Positions 8,428-17,426 of a DNA stretch of 64,000 nt are shown one piece after another. The stretch covers positions 23,447 to 87,446 of the forward strand of contig JABAQN010000061.1 of the NCBI GenBank assembly GCA_019187495.1, in the 5' to 3' direction. Source of the stretch: Steroidobacteraceae bacterium (GTDB lineage Bacteria > Pseudomonadota > Gammaproteobacteria > Steroidobacterales > Steroidobacteraceae). A model generated the notes under the pieces. The model was not told the origin of the DNA. It did no database searches and was given only the letters and a program-made list of their open reading frames with translations. A program made the translations under genes and the position numbers. Each line of letters begins with the position of its first letter. Position 1 is the first letter of the stretch.

Positions 8428-9701
8428 GCATCGATCACGTCGCGAGCTACTACGCCGCGAGCCGCCATCCCTCGCCGGCGCATCCGCCGCTCGCGGGCGA
8501 CATCGACTGCGATGTGTGCGTGGTCGGCGCCGGCATCGCGGGCTGCTCGACGGCGCTGCATCTGGCCGAACGCGGCTATCGCGTCGTGGTCCTCGAGGGT
8601 GCGCGCGTGGGTTGGGGCGCGTCCGGCCGCAGCGGCGCGCAGGCACTGTTCGGTGTCGCGGCCGGCGAGGAGAAAACCGAAGCGCTGATCGGGGCCGTCG
8701 CGGCGCGCCAGGTCTGGGACATCACCGTCGAAGGCCTCGACCTGATGCGGGACCTGATCGCGCGCCACGCGATCGACTGCGACTATGTCCCCGGTCAGAT
8801 GCACGTCGCGGTGAAGCCGCGGCAGGTCGAGGAACTGCGCGCCTGGGTCGGGCGGATCAACGATCGCTTCGGCTATGCGAGCCTGCGCTTCGTTCCGCGC
8901 GATGAATTGCGGGCGACGATCGCGAGCGAGCGCTACCTCGCGGGCACCTACGATGCCCGCAGCGGCCACCTGCACCCGCTCAATTACACGCTCGGCCTCG
9001 CGGCGGCCGCCAGCCGCGCCGGCGCGCGCATCTTCGAGGGCAGCCGTGCCCTGTCGTTCGACGGCGGCGACACCGTGCGGGTGCGCACCGCGCGGGGCAG
9101 CGTGCGCTGCCGCCATCTCGCGCTCTGCGGCAACGCCTGGCTCGGCGAGGCGGCGCCGCCACTTGCACGGCGGATCATGCCGGTCGGCACCTACATCGTC
9201 GCGACGGAACCGCTTGGCGAGGCGCGCGCGCGCGCGCTGATCGCGAACGATGCGGCCGTCACCGATATCAACTGGGTGCTCGACTACTTTCGCCGCTCGC
9301 GCGATCACCGGATGCTGTTCGGCGGGCGGGTCAGCTACTCCGGCCTCGACCCGTTCAACACGGCCCACGCGACGCGTGAACGGATGCTGCGCGTGTTCCC
9401 GCAGCTGCGCGACGCGCGCATCGAATTCAGCTGGGGCGGCTACGTGGACATCACGCTGAATCGCGAACCGGACTTCGGCCGCCTCGCGCCGAATGTGTTC
9501 TATGTGCAGGGATTCTCCGGGCACGGCATCGTGCTCACCGGCATCGCGGGCAAGCTGCTCGCCGAGGCCATTGCCGGCACCGCCGGGCGTTTCGATGTCT
9601 TCAGCCGCATCCCGCACCGCGGATTCCCGGGTGGCCGCCTGCTGCGCCGGCCCGCGCTCGTGCTCGCGATGGCGTACTACCGGCTGAAGGACCTGCTGTA
9701 G
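8424..9701 (+). CDS. puuB: Gamma-glutamylputrescine oxidase (FAD-dependent, DAO family)
   Basis: Flavoenzyme that oxidises gamma-glutamylputrescine to the aldehyde with release of ammonia and peroxide. The dinucleotide-binding motif VVGAGIAGCSTALHLAERG appears near residue 33, and the C-terminal FAD-closing segment FYVQGFSGHGIVLTGIAGK near residue 375. The GTG at 8424 overlaps the TGA of the preceding synthetase gene (GTGA), giving a 425-aa protein beginning VSIDHVASYYAAS, the usual PuuB start. An upstream extension to 8157 would lie over the synthetase gene and is rejected. PuuB normally acts directly after PuuA, consistent with coupling to a synthetase here. Confidence 0.9.
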   Translation: MSIDHVASYYAASRHPSPAHPPLAGDIDCDVCVVGAGIAGCSTALHLAERGYRVVVLEGARVGWGASGRSGAQALFGVAAGEEKTEALIGAVAARQVWDITVEGLDLMRDLIARHAIDCDYVPGQMHVAVKPRQVEELRAWVGRINDRFGYASLRFVPRDELRATIASERYLAGTYDARSGHLHPLNYTLGLAAAASRAGARIFEGSRALSFDGGDTVRVRTARGSVRCRHLALCGNAWLGEAAPPLARRIMPVGTYIVATEPLGEARARALIANDAAVTDINWVLDYFRRSRDHRMLFGGRVSYSGLDPFNTAHATRERMLRVFPQLRDARIEFSWGGYVDITLNREPDFGRLAPNVFYVQGFSGHGIVLTGIAGKLLAEAIAGTAGRFDVFSRIPHRGFPGGRLLRRPALVLAMAYYRLKDLL

Positions 9702-9707
9702 CGACCG

Positions 9708-10265
9708 CTACCGGAACCGCCACGCCGCGGTGAGCCACAGGGCATCGGCGTCGTCGAGTTCATCGGGGTTCACGCGCTCGTATTCGAGGCGCAGGTTGAT
9801 GTGCCTGCCGAGCATCGCGGCAAAGCCCGCGCCCCAGCTGATCGAATCCCGGCTGCTGCTCACCCTGATCCGGTCGGTCGGGGTGCGCAGCTCGAACTCG
9901 TGCGTGTTGATGAAATAGCCGAAGCGCGCGAGCAGTTCGAACCCGCCGAGCGGCAACGTGGCGACGAGCCAGGGCGTGACACCGCGCAAGCCGACCGTCA
10001 GGCGTTCACCCGCCGCATCGTCCGCGAACTCGCCGTAGTCGGAGTAGGTGGCCTCGAATGCGAAGTAAGGTGAAAACCGGTAGCCCGCGAGCACGCGCCA
10101 CGCCGTGTCGTCGGTGTCGATCGAGAACAGGTTCGTGCCGGTGTCGAGGCTGGCGCTGGCCTGCGTGCGGCCGGCGCCGAGGCCGACATACGGGCCGAAG
10201 TTCTCGTAGGCGAAGGCAGTGCCGCAGAGCCCTGCCAGCGCAATGGCGAGTACGAGCTGACGCAT
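9708..10265 (-). CDS. Small outer-membrane beta-barrel protein
   Basis: A 185-aa protein with a Sec signal peptide ending AFA before YENFGPYVGLGAG, followed by alternating amphipathic strands (GYRFSPYFAFEATYSDYGE, WLVATLPLGGFELLARFGY cited in parts) and a terminal aromatic-ending strand (WLTAAWRFR). This is the pattern of OmpA-like or opacity-type eight-stranded barrels. Start chosen at ATG 10265 because it gives the signal peptide; upstream sequence in frame is not protein-like. Converges with puuB with only 6 nt between stops. Its role in polyamine uptake is possible but not shown. Confidence 0.78.
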   Translation of the reverse strand: MRQLVLAIALAGLCGTAFAYENFGPYVGLGAGRTQASASLDTGTNLFSIDTDDTAWRVLAGYRFSPYFAFEATYSDYGEFADDAAGERLTVGLRGVTPWLVATLPLGGFELLARFGYFINTHEFELRTPTDRIRVSSSRDSISWGAGFAAMLGRHINLRLEYERVNPDELDDADALWLTAAWRFR

Positions 10266-10311
10266 GCCGGATTCCCCCGCGCGGATGGCGACCCGCGGGG
10301 GAGTATACGAC

Positions 10312-12474
10312 TCAGCGCCTGCGAATCTCGAAGCAACTGTGGATGCGCGCATTGCGCGCGTAGTCCTCCGGGATCGTAGCCCGCGTGATGTCCAGGGCCT
10401 CGTATGCCGCCGGTATCGCGGGATCGAGCCGGAATTTCTGCGCATTCGTCGAAAAGACGAGCAAGCCGTCCGGCGCGAGTACACGCATGCACGCCTCGAT
10501 CAGCATCGGGTGGTCGCGCTGCACGTCGTGCACGCCCTGCATGCGCTTCGAGTTCGAGAAGGTGGGAGGGTCCAGGAAAACGAGATCGAACTTCGCGTTG
10601 AGCCGCGCCGCTTCCGCGAGCCATTCCCGGCAATCGGCCTGGATGAACCGGTGCTGGCGCCCCGTCAGCGCGTTCAGGGCGAGATTCTCCTGCGCCCAGT
10701 CGAGATAGGTGCGCGACAGGTCGACGCTGGTCGTCTCGCGGGCGCGTCCGGCCGCCGCATACACGGTGGCGCTGCCCGTGTACGCGAAGAGGTTGAGGAA
10801 GCGCCGGCGCGCCGCCGCCTCCCGCAAGCGCGCGCGTGTCAGCCGGTGATCGAGGAACAGGCCCGTATCGAGGTAATCAGTGAAGTTGACACGCAGGCGC
10901 AGGCCGCCTTCCGCGACGACATGGAACTCGCCCCGCTCGGCTTCTTTCGCATACTGTTCACCGCGCGCCGTCCTGCGCCGCGTGCGCAGATGGACGTGGC
11001 TCGCCGGCAGTCCGAGGACTTCCGGCAGCACCGAGAGCGCCTCGCCACGCCGTCGCCTGACCGCGTCGGCCTCGATTTCGCGCGGCGCGGCGTACTCCTG
11101 CACGTACGCCCAGCGTATCGGCGCATCCGCGGCCGTGTAGATGTCGATGGCAAATGCATACTCCGGCATGTCGGCGTCGTACACCCGGTAGCAGCCGATG
11201 CCCGCTTTCGCCGCCCAGGTGCCGAGCCGCCTGGCATTTTTCGCGAGGCGGTTCGCGAACATGCGTGCGCCGGGCGTGTCGCGCATCTTCGGGTCGATGA
11301 GCGGACGCGGGCGGCCGAATTCGCGCGCCTCGCCCGCTTCGAAGTCGAAGCGCAACAGGCGGCATTCGATCGCGCCATTCCAGACGGTGTGGGTTCTCGC
11401 CGCGCGCAGGCCGATTTCGACGCCGAGGTCGGGTGCGCCGGTGATGACGGCGGCACGCCAGCCAGCGAAGTGATCGCGCAGTACCGCGCCGAGCGCCCGA
11501 TGCAGGTCGCGCACACGGTCGCGGTCCTCGAGGCGCACGCCGTAGGGCGGATTCGTGCACAGGAGCCCGCGAGGCGCGGCCGGCCGCGCCTCGGGGAGCG
11601 GCTCGGCACGGAACGCGACCCACTGCGTGACACCTGCACGCGCCGCATTGCCCTCGGCAACGCGGATCGCACGTGCGTCGTGGTCGGACCCGCGCAGCCG
11701 CGGTGGCCCCACCTCGCTCGCGCGTACGCGCGCCGTCGCCGCGGCATGCACGCGACTCCAGAGCGCGGCGTCGTGGCCCTTCCAGCCGGCGAAACCCCAG
11801 TACCCGCGCGCGAGGCCCGGGGCAATTTCGGCCGCGATCATCGCGCCCTCGATCACGATCGTGCCCGAGCCGCACAGCGGATCGAGGAGTTCCGCGCCCT
11901 GCGCCGCGAGCGCCGGCCAGCCGGCGCGCAGCAAGATTCCCGCGGCGACATTCTCGCGCAGCGGCGCCTCGCCCGCCTCGGCGCGATAACCGCGCCGGTG
12001 CAGCCCCTCGCCCGAGAGATCGATCGAGACGGTCACTTCGGCGCCGTTCGCGTGCGCGTGGACACGCACGGCGGGCCGCTCGAGCGAGACGTCGGGACGG
12101 CGACCGTGGACGTCGCGCAGCGCATCGCAGATCGCATCCTTGACGCGCTGGGCGCCAAAGCGCGTGTGGTGGATCGCCGGATGCCGGCCGCTGAAATCGC
12201 AGGCAAGGGTCCTGTCGGGATCGACGTGGTCGGCCCAGGGGAGCGCGCGCAGCGCACTGTAGAGCGCCTCGGCGGTTTCGGCGCGCACCCGGGCGATCTC
12301 GAGGAATACGCGGCTCGCGACGCGCGATTCGAGGCAGGCGCGGTAGGCCACTTCGAGCGAGCCCGAGAAATCGACGCCGAGCGCGCGCTCGCGCACCTCG
12401 GTCGCGCCGAGCGACGTGAGCTCGGCGGCGAGCAGGTCGCCGAAGCCGCGCGGCGCGCTCGCGAGGAGGCGCAT
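10312..12474 (-). CDS. rlmL: Bifunctional 23S rRNA methyltransferase RlmK/RlmL
   Basis: Fused enzyme that methylates 23S rRNA at G2445 (N2) and G2069 (N7). The N-terminal half has a THUMP region and the RlmL Rossmann fold (LLDPLCGSGTIVIEGAM, then CTNPPYGVRL as the N-P-P-Y active site). The C-terminal half has the RlmK fold (FLNLFAYTGSATVYAA and LVFLDPPTFSNSKRM). About 720 aa, normal for the gammaproteobacterial fusion. ATG 12474 overlaps the stop of the upstream nuclease gene (TGATG) and gives the canonical MRLLASAPRGFGDLL start. Confidence 0.95.
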   Translation of the reverse strand: MRLLASAPRGFGDLLAAELTSLGATEVRERALGVDFSGSLEVAYRACLESRVASRVFLEIARVRAETAEALYSALRALPWADHVDPDRTLACDFSGRHPAIHHTRFGAQRVKDAICDALRDVHGRRPDVSLERPAVRVHAHANGAEVTVSIDLSGEGLHRRGYRAEAGEAPLRENVAAGILLRAGWPALAAQGAELLDPLCGSGTIVIEGAMIAAEIAPGLARGYWGFAGWKGHDAALWSRVHAAATARVRASEVGPPRLRGSDHDARAIRVAEGNAARAGVTQWVAFRAEPLPEARPAAPRGLLCTNPPYGVRLEDRDRVRDLHRALGAVLRDHFAGWRAAVITGAPDLGVEIGLRAARTHTVWNGAIECRLLRFDFEAGEAREFGRPRPLIDPKMRDTPGARMFANRLAKNARRLGTWAAKAGIGCYRVYDADMPEYAFAIDIYTAADAPIRWAYVQEYAAPREIEADAVRRRRGEALSVLPEVLGLPASHVHLRTRRRTARGEQYAKEAERGEFHVVAEGGLRLRVNFTDYLDTGLFLDHRLTRARLREAAARRRFLNLFAYTGSATVYAAAGRARETTSVDLSRTYLDWAQENLALNALTGRQHRFIQADCREWLAEAARLNAKFDLVFLDPPTFSNSKRMQGVHDVQRDHPMLIEACMRVLAPDGLLVFSTNAQKFRLDPAIPAAYEALDITRATIPEDYARNARIHSCFEIRRR

Positions 12475-13895
12475 CAGGCCAGGGCCGGCCACGGCCGCAC
12501 GCCCGACGGCCGGGAGGCGAGATAGCGCGCGAGCACGCGATAGGCGTCGACGTCGAAGCCGCGCGGCGCCGTGAAGCGCGTACCCGCATCGGGCGCCGCG
12601 CCGATCGCAGGATTCTCGTCCGTATCGTCCTCCCGGGTGATCGTACCGAGATAGCGCCAGCGATCGACGATGTGCCACGCGGCGATGCCAGGGCCGCGCT
12701 CACGGATCGCAACCGCGCCGTCATAGGGCCAGGGCGTCAGTCGCTCGCCGGCGAGCGCGAGCTTGGTGCGCGCCAGATGGCGCGCCGCCGGCTCGAGCCC
12801 GATGCAGGCGCCGCGGCAACGCTGCAGCGAGTAGGCGATGCACGAGCCGGCGCCGCTTTCGAGCCCGAGCAGCTTGAGGCAGAGGCGGTGCTCGCGCGCG
12901 AGGCGCGTGAGCGCACGGCGCGCGTCGCGCTCATTGCGATAGAGACCGAAGCAGTCGCCCTCCGGCCAGCCATCACCGAGTGCGCACAATCCCGCCGCCG
13001 CGTCCGTGTCGCTGAAGTGCCAGGTCAGCGCATCGCCCTCCTCGCGCGGATGGCGATTGTAGAGGGGCGCTTGTTCGCGCACGCAGCGCGCCTCGAGCAG
13101 CCGCGCACCCAGTTCGCCCGCGGTCTCGGTCCAGTCGACACGCATCGTCTGCGTCGCGAGGCGTTGCGCCCGCGCGCTGCGCGGCGCGCTGCGCCAATGC
13201 GCCAGCACGCGCTCGCGCAGGTTCGTTGCCTGGCCCACGTAGAGCAGCGCATCGCCTTCGCCAAAGAAGCGGTAGACACCCGCGGCTTCGGGCAACTCGT
13301 CGACCAGCGCGGGTGACAACTGCGGCGGCAGGGTCACGCGTCGCGTGATCGCCTCGAGCGCCGCCTCGATTTCCGCCGCCGGCCAGCGTTCGCGCAGCCG
13401 TCGCCAGAACTGCCAGAGCACCATGGCATCGGGCAGCGCGCGGTGGCGGGCCGCACACGGCAGGTCGTGGTACGCGATCAGCGCGTCGAGGTTGTGGCGC
13501 GGGAGTTCAGGATGGAAACGCCGCGACAGTTTCACCGTGCAGACGAGGCGCGCATCGAAGGCGCGGCCGGTGCGCCGCAGCTCCTGGCGCACGAATCCGT
13601 GGTCGAAGCGCGCGTTGTGTGCGATGAAGAGCCGCCCCTCGAGCCGGCGCGCGAGATCCCCCGCGATATCCTCGAACCGCGGTGCCGCCTCGAGCGCCGT
13701 CGGGTCGATGCCGGTCAGGTACTGGATCGAGGGCGGCAGGCGCACGCCCGGATTGACGAGCGTCGTCCACGATTCCTCGTGCGCGGCGCCGCGCGCGAGC
13801 ACCACGCCGATCTCCACGATGCGGTGGTACAGCGGATGCCCGCCCGTCGTTTCGACGTCGACGAAGGCGAGCGGGCCGTCGAGCAACGCGGTCAC
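12474..13895 (-). CDS. DEDDh 3'-5' exonuclease fused to UvrC-like GIY-YIG nuclease domain
   Basis: A 473-aa two-nuclease protein. The N-terminal domain has the DnaQ-type motifs FVDVETTGG, HNARFDHGF and HRALPDA, so the acidic residues and histidine of DEDDh exonucleases are present. From about residue 205 a GIY-YIG domain follows (GVYRFFGEGDALLYVGQ then NLRERV), as in UvrC/Cho, and then a Cys-containing C-terminal region (RCRGACIGL). Such fusions are known in gammaproteobacteria and are presumed to act in DNA repair. It starts with GTG overlapping the puuC stop (GTGA) and overlaps rlmL by one base, so all are co-translated. Confidence 0.87.
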   Translation of the reverse strand: MTALLDGPLAFVDVETTGGHPLYHRIVEIGVVLARGAAHEESWTTLVNPGVRLPPSIQYLTGIDPTALEAAPRFEDIAGDLARRLEGRLFIAHNARFDHGFVRQELRRTGRAFDARLVCTVKLSRRFHPELPRHNLDALIAYHDLPCAARHRALPDAMVLWQFWRRLRERWPAAEIEAALEAITRRVTLPPQLSPALVDELPEAAGVYRFFGEGDALLYVGQATNLRERVLAHWRSAPRSARAQRLATQTMRVDWTETAGELGARLLEARCVREQAPLYNRHPREEGDALTWHFSDTDAAAGLCALGDGWPEGDCFGLYRNERDARRALTRLAREHRLCLKLLGLESGAGSCIAYSLQRCRGACIGLEPAARHLARTKLALAGERLTPWPYDGAVAIRERGPGIAAWHIVDRWRYLGTITREDDTDENPAIGAAPDAGTRFTAPRGFDVDAYRVLARYLASRPSGVRPWPALA

Positions 13896-15382
13896 GACAG
13901 GTCGAGCCAGGTCGTCTTCAGCTCCGTGTACTTGTCGAACGCGTGCAGCGACTTGTCGCGGCCGATCCCCGACTGCTTGAAGCCGCCGAACGGCACCGTG
14001 ATGTCGTCGGCGTCGTAGCAGTTCACGTACACCGTGCCCGCGCGCAGCGCGCGCGCCGTGCGGTGCGCGATCGTCACGTCACGGGTCCAGACGGCCGCCG
14101 CGAGGCCGTAGTCGACGTCATTGGCGATGTCGATGGCTTCCTCCACGGTATCGAACGTGATCGTCGCGAGCACCGGGCCGAAGATCTCCTCGCGCGCCAC
14201 CCGCATCGATCGCGTCACGCCGTCGAAAATCGTCGGCTCGACGAAGTAGCCGCCGCTCGACTCGCGCACGCGCCGGCCACCGAAGGCGACCCTCGCACCT
14301 TCGGCGCGGCCCGTGTCGATGTAGCCGAGCACGCGCTTCATCTGCGTCTCGTCCACGATCGCGCCGAGCTTCGTCGCCGGATCGAGCGGATCGCCGGGCG
14401 GCATCGAACGGCCGATCGCCGCCACCTTCTCGAGCACGGCGTCGCGCGCGCCCCGCTGCACGAGCAGGCGCGAACCCGCCGAGCACATCTCGCCCTGGTT
14501 GAAGAAAATCGCATGGGCCGCGGTCGTTGCCGCACGCTCGAGGTCCGGGTAATCCGCGAGCACGATGTTCGGCGACTTGCCGCCGCACTCGAGCGAGACG
14601 CGTTTCATGTTCGATTGCGCGGCGTACTGCATCACGAGCTTGCCGGTGGCGGTCGAGCCGGTGAAGGCGATCGCGCCGACGTCCATCGACAGTGCGAGCG
14701 CCTTGCCGGCGGTGTGGCCGTAGCCCGGCACGACATTGAACACGCCCGGCGGCAGGCCCGCCTCGACCGCGAGCTGCGCGACGCGGATCGCGGTCAGCGG
14801 CGACTTCTCGGATGGCTTCAGCACGAGCGAATTGCCGGCGGCGAGCACCGGGCCGATCTTCCACGCCGCCATCACCAGCGGAAAATTCCACGGCACGATC
14901 GCGCCGACGACGCCGATCGGCTCGCGCGTCACGAGTGCGAGCGCCTCGGGGCCGGTGGGCGCCACTTCATCGTAGATCTTGTCGACGGCCTCGGCGTACC
15001 ACTGGATCGCGCGTGCCGCTCCCGGGATGTCGACCTTGAGGCTGTCGGTGATCGGCTTGCCCATGTCGAGTGTTTCGAGCAGCGCGAGTTCATCGCGGTG
15101 GGCGAGGATCGCCTGCGCGAACGCCGTGAGCACTTTCTTGCGATGGGCGGGCCGGGTGCGCGACCAGGTGCCTTTCCCGAACGCCGCCTTTGCGGCCGCC
15201 ACGGCGCGTTCGACATCCGGCGCATCGCCCGCCGCGACGCGCCCGAACACCTTGCCCGTCGCCGGATTCACGTTGTCGAACTGCGCGCCCGATTGCGCAT
15301 CGACATAGGCGCCGTCGATGAAGGCGCGCGCTTCCGGCGTGAGGGTGGCGGCACGTTCGTGCCAGTTGGGGGTCGTCGCCAT
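13892..15382 (-). CDS. puuC: Gamma-glutamyl-gamma-aminobutyraldehyde dehydrogenase
   Basis: NAD(P)-dependent aldehyde dehydrogenase of 496 aa. The nucleotide-binding FTGSTATGKLV, the general base LECGGKSPNIV and the catalytic cysteine in FFNQGEMCSAGSRL are all present. PuuC-like features are the start LTPEARAFIDGAYVDA and the end SLHAFDKYTELKTTWLDL. ATG 15382 follows the regulator gene by 16 nt; the frame further upstream overlaps the regulator and is rejected. Position behind a puuR-like gene and the presence of puuA/B/D support oxidation of the glutamylated or free 4-aminobutyraldehyde. Other aldehydes are likely accepted too. Confidence 0.9.
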   Translation of the reverse strand: MATTPNWHERAATLTPEARAFIDGAYVDAQSGAQFDNVNPATGKVFGRVAAGDAPDVERAVAAAKAAFGKGTWSRTRPAHRKKVLTAFAQAILAHRDELALLETLDMGKPITDSLKVDIPGAARAIQWYAEAVDKIYDEVAPTGPEALALVTREPIGVVGAIVPWNFPLVMAAWKIGPVLAAGNSLVLKPSEKSPLTAIRVAQLAVEAGLPPGVFNVVPGYGHTAGKALALSMDVGAIAFTGSTATGKLVMQYAAQSNMKRVSLECGGKSPNIVLADYPDLERAATTAAHAIFFNQGEMCSAGSRLLVQRGARDAVLEKVAAIGRSMPPGDPLDPATKLGAIVDETQMKRVLGYIDTGRAEGARVAFGGRRVRESSGGYFVEPTIFDGVTRSMRVAREEIFGPVLATITFDTVEEAIDIANDVDYGLAAAVWTRDVTIAHRTARALRAGTVYVNCYDADDITVPFGGFKQSGIGRDKSLHAFDKYTELKTTWLDLS

Positions 15383-15398
15383 GGCTACCTCGCGCGCA

Positions 15399-15947
15399 TC
15401 AGAAGGTCGGGGGCGCACTCGCACTGATGATCTCACACGGCTCGCGCCCGACGTTGCGGAAGCGATGCGGAATCGAGCTCGAGAAGTAATACGCCTCGCC
15501 CGGCCCGAGCACGCGTGCCGTGCCGCCAACGGTGAGTTCGATGCGGCCGCGCACGACGACGCCACCCTCCTCGCCCCGGTGGGACAGGGCGTCGTCGCCG
15601 GTCGCGGCGCCGGGCGCATAGCGCTCGCGCAGGATCGTCAGCTGGCGGGCCGGGCGGCGCGCGGCGACGAGGCGCAGCGAGACCTCGTCGGTGCCGATCT
15701 CGACGAGTTCGTCGTCGCCGTAGAAGAACTGCGGCGCGACGTCGATGTTGATCGTGAAGAATTCGGCGAGCGACATCGGCACGCCATCGAGCACTTTCTT
15801 GAGCGACCCGACCGAGGGGCTCACGCGGTTCTGCTCGATCAGCGAGATGAGGCCGTTGGTCACTCCCGCGCGCCGCGCGAGCTCGCGCTGGGACAGGCCG
15901 TAGATCAGGCGCACGCTGCGCAGCCGGGTGCCGACGTCGATGCTCAT
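15399..15947 (-). CDS. puuR: PuuR-like HTH-cupin transcriptional regulator
   Basis: A 182-aa regulator with an N-terminal XRE-type helix-turn-helix (VGTRLRSVRLIYGLSQREL, then GLISLIEQN) and a C-terminal cupin barrel (RGEEGGVVVRGRIELTV, then GEAYYFSSSIPHRFRN). This matches PuuR, the repressor of putrescine utilisation. ATG 15947 gives the family N-terminus MSIDVGTRLR; a longer frame to 16037 would cross the operator. A candidate operator lies 11 nt upstream, suggesting autoregulation. The gene heads the puuR-puuC-nuclease-rlmL unit and is divergent from an aminotransferase gene. Confidence 0.9.
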   Translation of the reverse strand: MSIDVGTRLRSVRLIYGLSQRELARRAGVTNGLISLIEQNRVSPSVGSLKKVLDGVPMSLAEFFTINIDVAPQFFYGDDELVEIGTDEVSLRLVAARRPARQLTILRERYAPGAATGDDALSHRGEEGGVVVRGRIELTVGGTARVLGPGEAYYFSSSIPHRFRNVGREPCEIISASAPPTF

Positions 15948-15957
15948 GGGGGCCGCC

Positions 15958-15975
15958 TGTTTAGGATCATGGACG
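15958..15975. promoter_or_regulatory. Candidate PuuR-type operator in the puuR/aminotransferase divergent gap
   Basis: TGTTTAGGATCATGGACG shares the core TTTAGGAT and similar ends with the sites at 6854 and 7031. It lies 11 nt before the puuR start and 60 nt before the start of the divergent aminotransferase gene at 16036, so it could control both. Confidence 0.62.
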
Positions 15976-16035
15976 AAAGTGCGCCAATCTCGGCCTTTCT
16001 CGCCACGCGTGTCAACTTTCCTTATCATTCTGTCC

Positions 16036-17346
16036 ATGAAACCCCAGAGCCAGCCGGATCTTCACGCGTGGTGGATGCCGTTCACGGCGAATCGTGCGTT
16101 CAAGCAGGCGCCGCGCCTGCTCGCGCGCGCGCGCGGCATGGAGTACTTCACCCCCGACGGCCGGCGCGTGCTCGACGGGGCGGCGGGCCTGTGGTGCGTC
16201 AACGCCGGGCACGGACGCGAAGAGATCGCGGCTGCCGTCACGCGCCAGCTCGAGGCGATGGATTACGCGCCATCCTTCCAGATGGGCCACGCGCCGGGCT
16301 TCGAGCTCGCGACCGAAGTCGCCGCGCTCCTGCCGCCCGGTCTCGAGCACGTGTTCTTCACGAACTCGGGCTCCGAAGCGGTCGATACCGCGCTCAAGAT
16401 CGCCCTCGCCTACCACCGCTGTCGCGGCGATGCCGCGCGCACGCGCCTGATCGGCCGCGAGCGCGCCTATCACGGCGTCGGCTTCGGCGGCATTTCGGTG
16501 GGCGGCATGGTCGCGAACCGGCGGATGTGGGCCGCGAGCATGCTGCCGGGCGTCGATCACCTGCGGCACACGCACGACCCGGCACGCAATGCGTTTGCGC
16601 GCGGCCAGCCGGCCCACGGCGCCGAATTCGCCGACGATCTCGAGCGGCTGCTCGCGCTGCACGATGCATCGACCATCGCCGCGGTGATCGTCGAACCGAT
16701 CGCGGGCTCGACGGGCGTGCTCGTGCCGCCGAAGGGCTATCTCGAGCGGCTGCGCGCGATCTGCGACGCCCACGGCATCCTGCTCATCTTCGATGAGGTG
16801 ATCACCGGATTCGGCCGAACCGGATCGCCATTCGCCGCGCAGGAGTTCGGCGTCACGCCCGACATCGTGACCATGGCGAAAGGCCTGACGAACGGCTGCA
16901 TTCCGATGGGTGCCGTCGCGGTCACGCGATCGATCCACGACGCCTTCATGCAGGGCCCGCCCGGCGCCATCGAGCTCTTCCACGGCTACACGTATTCGGC
17001 GCACCCGGTCGCGTGCGCCGCGGGCCTCGCGACGCTCGACATCTACCGGCGCGAGGGCCTGCTCACGCGCGCGAAGGCGCTGTCAGGAATGTGGGAGGAT
17101 GCGGTGCAGGGCCTGCGCGGCCGGCCGCATGTCATCGATACGCGCAACTACGGCCTGATTGCCGGCATCGAACTCGAGCCGATAGCCGGCAAGCCCGGCG
17201 CACGCGCGTTCGAGGTCTATCTGAAGTGCTTCGAGCGCGGGCTCCTGATCCGCACGACCGGCGACACGATCGCGCTCTCGCCGCCGCTGATCATCGAGCC
17301 GGCGCACATCGAAGAGATCTTCGACACGCTCGCCCGCGCGCTCTGA
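16036..17346 (+). CDS. Omega-amino acid/diamine-pyruvate aminotransferase (class III)
   Basis: Class III PLP aminotransferase of 436 aa resembling beta-alanine-pyruvate transaminase. Seen: LHAWWMPFTANRAFK (substrate-loop start typical of this group), FFTNSGSEAVDTALKIAL, IFDEVITGFGRTG with the PLP-ring aspartate, and MAKGLTNGCIPMGAV with the catalytic lysine. It may remove amino groups from GABA, beta-alanine or a diamine produced by the Puu pathway. ATG 16036 gives the family N-terminus; no clear Shine-Dalgarno is visible, and the upstream gap contains the PuuR-like operator. Its product assignment beyond omega-aminotransferase is inferred. Confidence 0.87.
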   Translation: MKPQSQPDLHAWWMPFTANRAFKQAPRLLARARGMEYFTPDGRRVLDGAAGLWCVNAGHGREEIAAAVTRQLEAMDYAPSFQMGHAPGFELATEVAALLPPGLEHVFFTNSGSEAVDTALKIALAYHRCRGDAARTRLIGRERAYHGVGFGGISVGGMVANRRMWAASMLPGVDHLRHTHDPARNAFARGQPAHGAEFADDLERLLALHDASTIAAVIVEPIAGSTGVLVPPKGYLERLRAICDAHGILLIFDEVITGFGRTGSPFAAQEFGVTPDIVTMAKGLTNGCIPMGAVAVTRSIHDAFMQGPPGAIELFHGYTYSAHPVACAAGLATLDIYRREGLLTRAKALSGMWEDAVQGLRGRPHVIDTRNYGLIAGIELEPIAGKPGARAFEVYLKCFERGLLIRTTGDTIALSPPLIIEPAHIEEIFDTLARAL

Positions 17347-17349
17347 GAA

Positions 17350-17414
17350 TGGTGCCGGGCTTCCGGTTGTTCGGTTATTGAAGCAATAATCGAACAACCG
17401 GAAGCCCGGCACCA
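17350..17414. repeat. Long intergenic hairpin element, copy 1
   Basis: Two 30-nt arms (TGGTGCCGGGCTTCCGGTTG plus ten more bases) surround a 5-nt loop and match at 29 of 30 positions; the one difference still allows a G-T pair. The element lies between the 3' ends of convergent genes. A second copy with the same arms but different loop is at 29932-30004. It may act as a two-way transcription stop or be a REP-like dispersed element. No T-run follows either arm. Confidence 0.8.
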
Positions 17415-17426
17415 ATGCTCAGCCCC

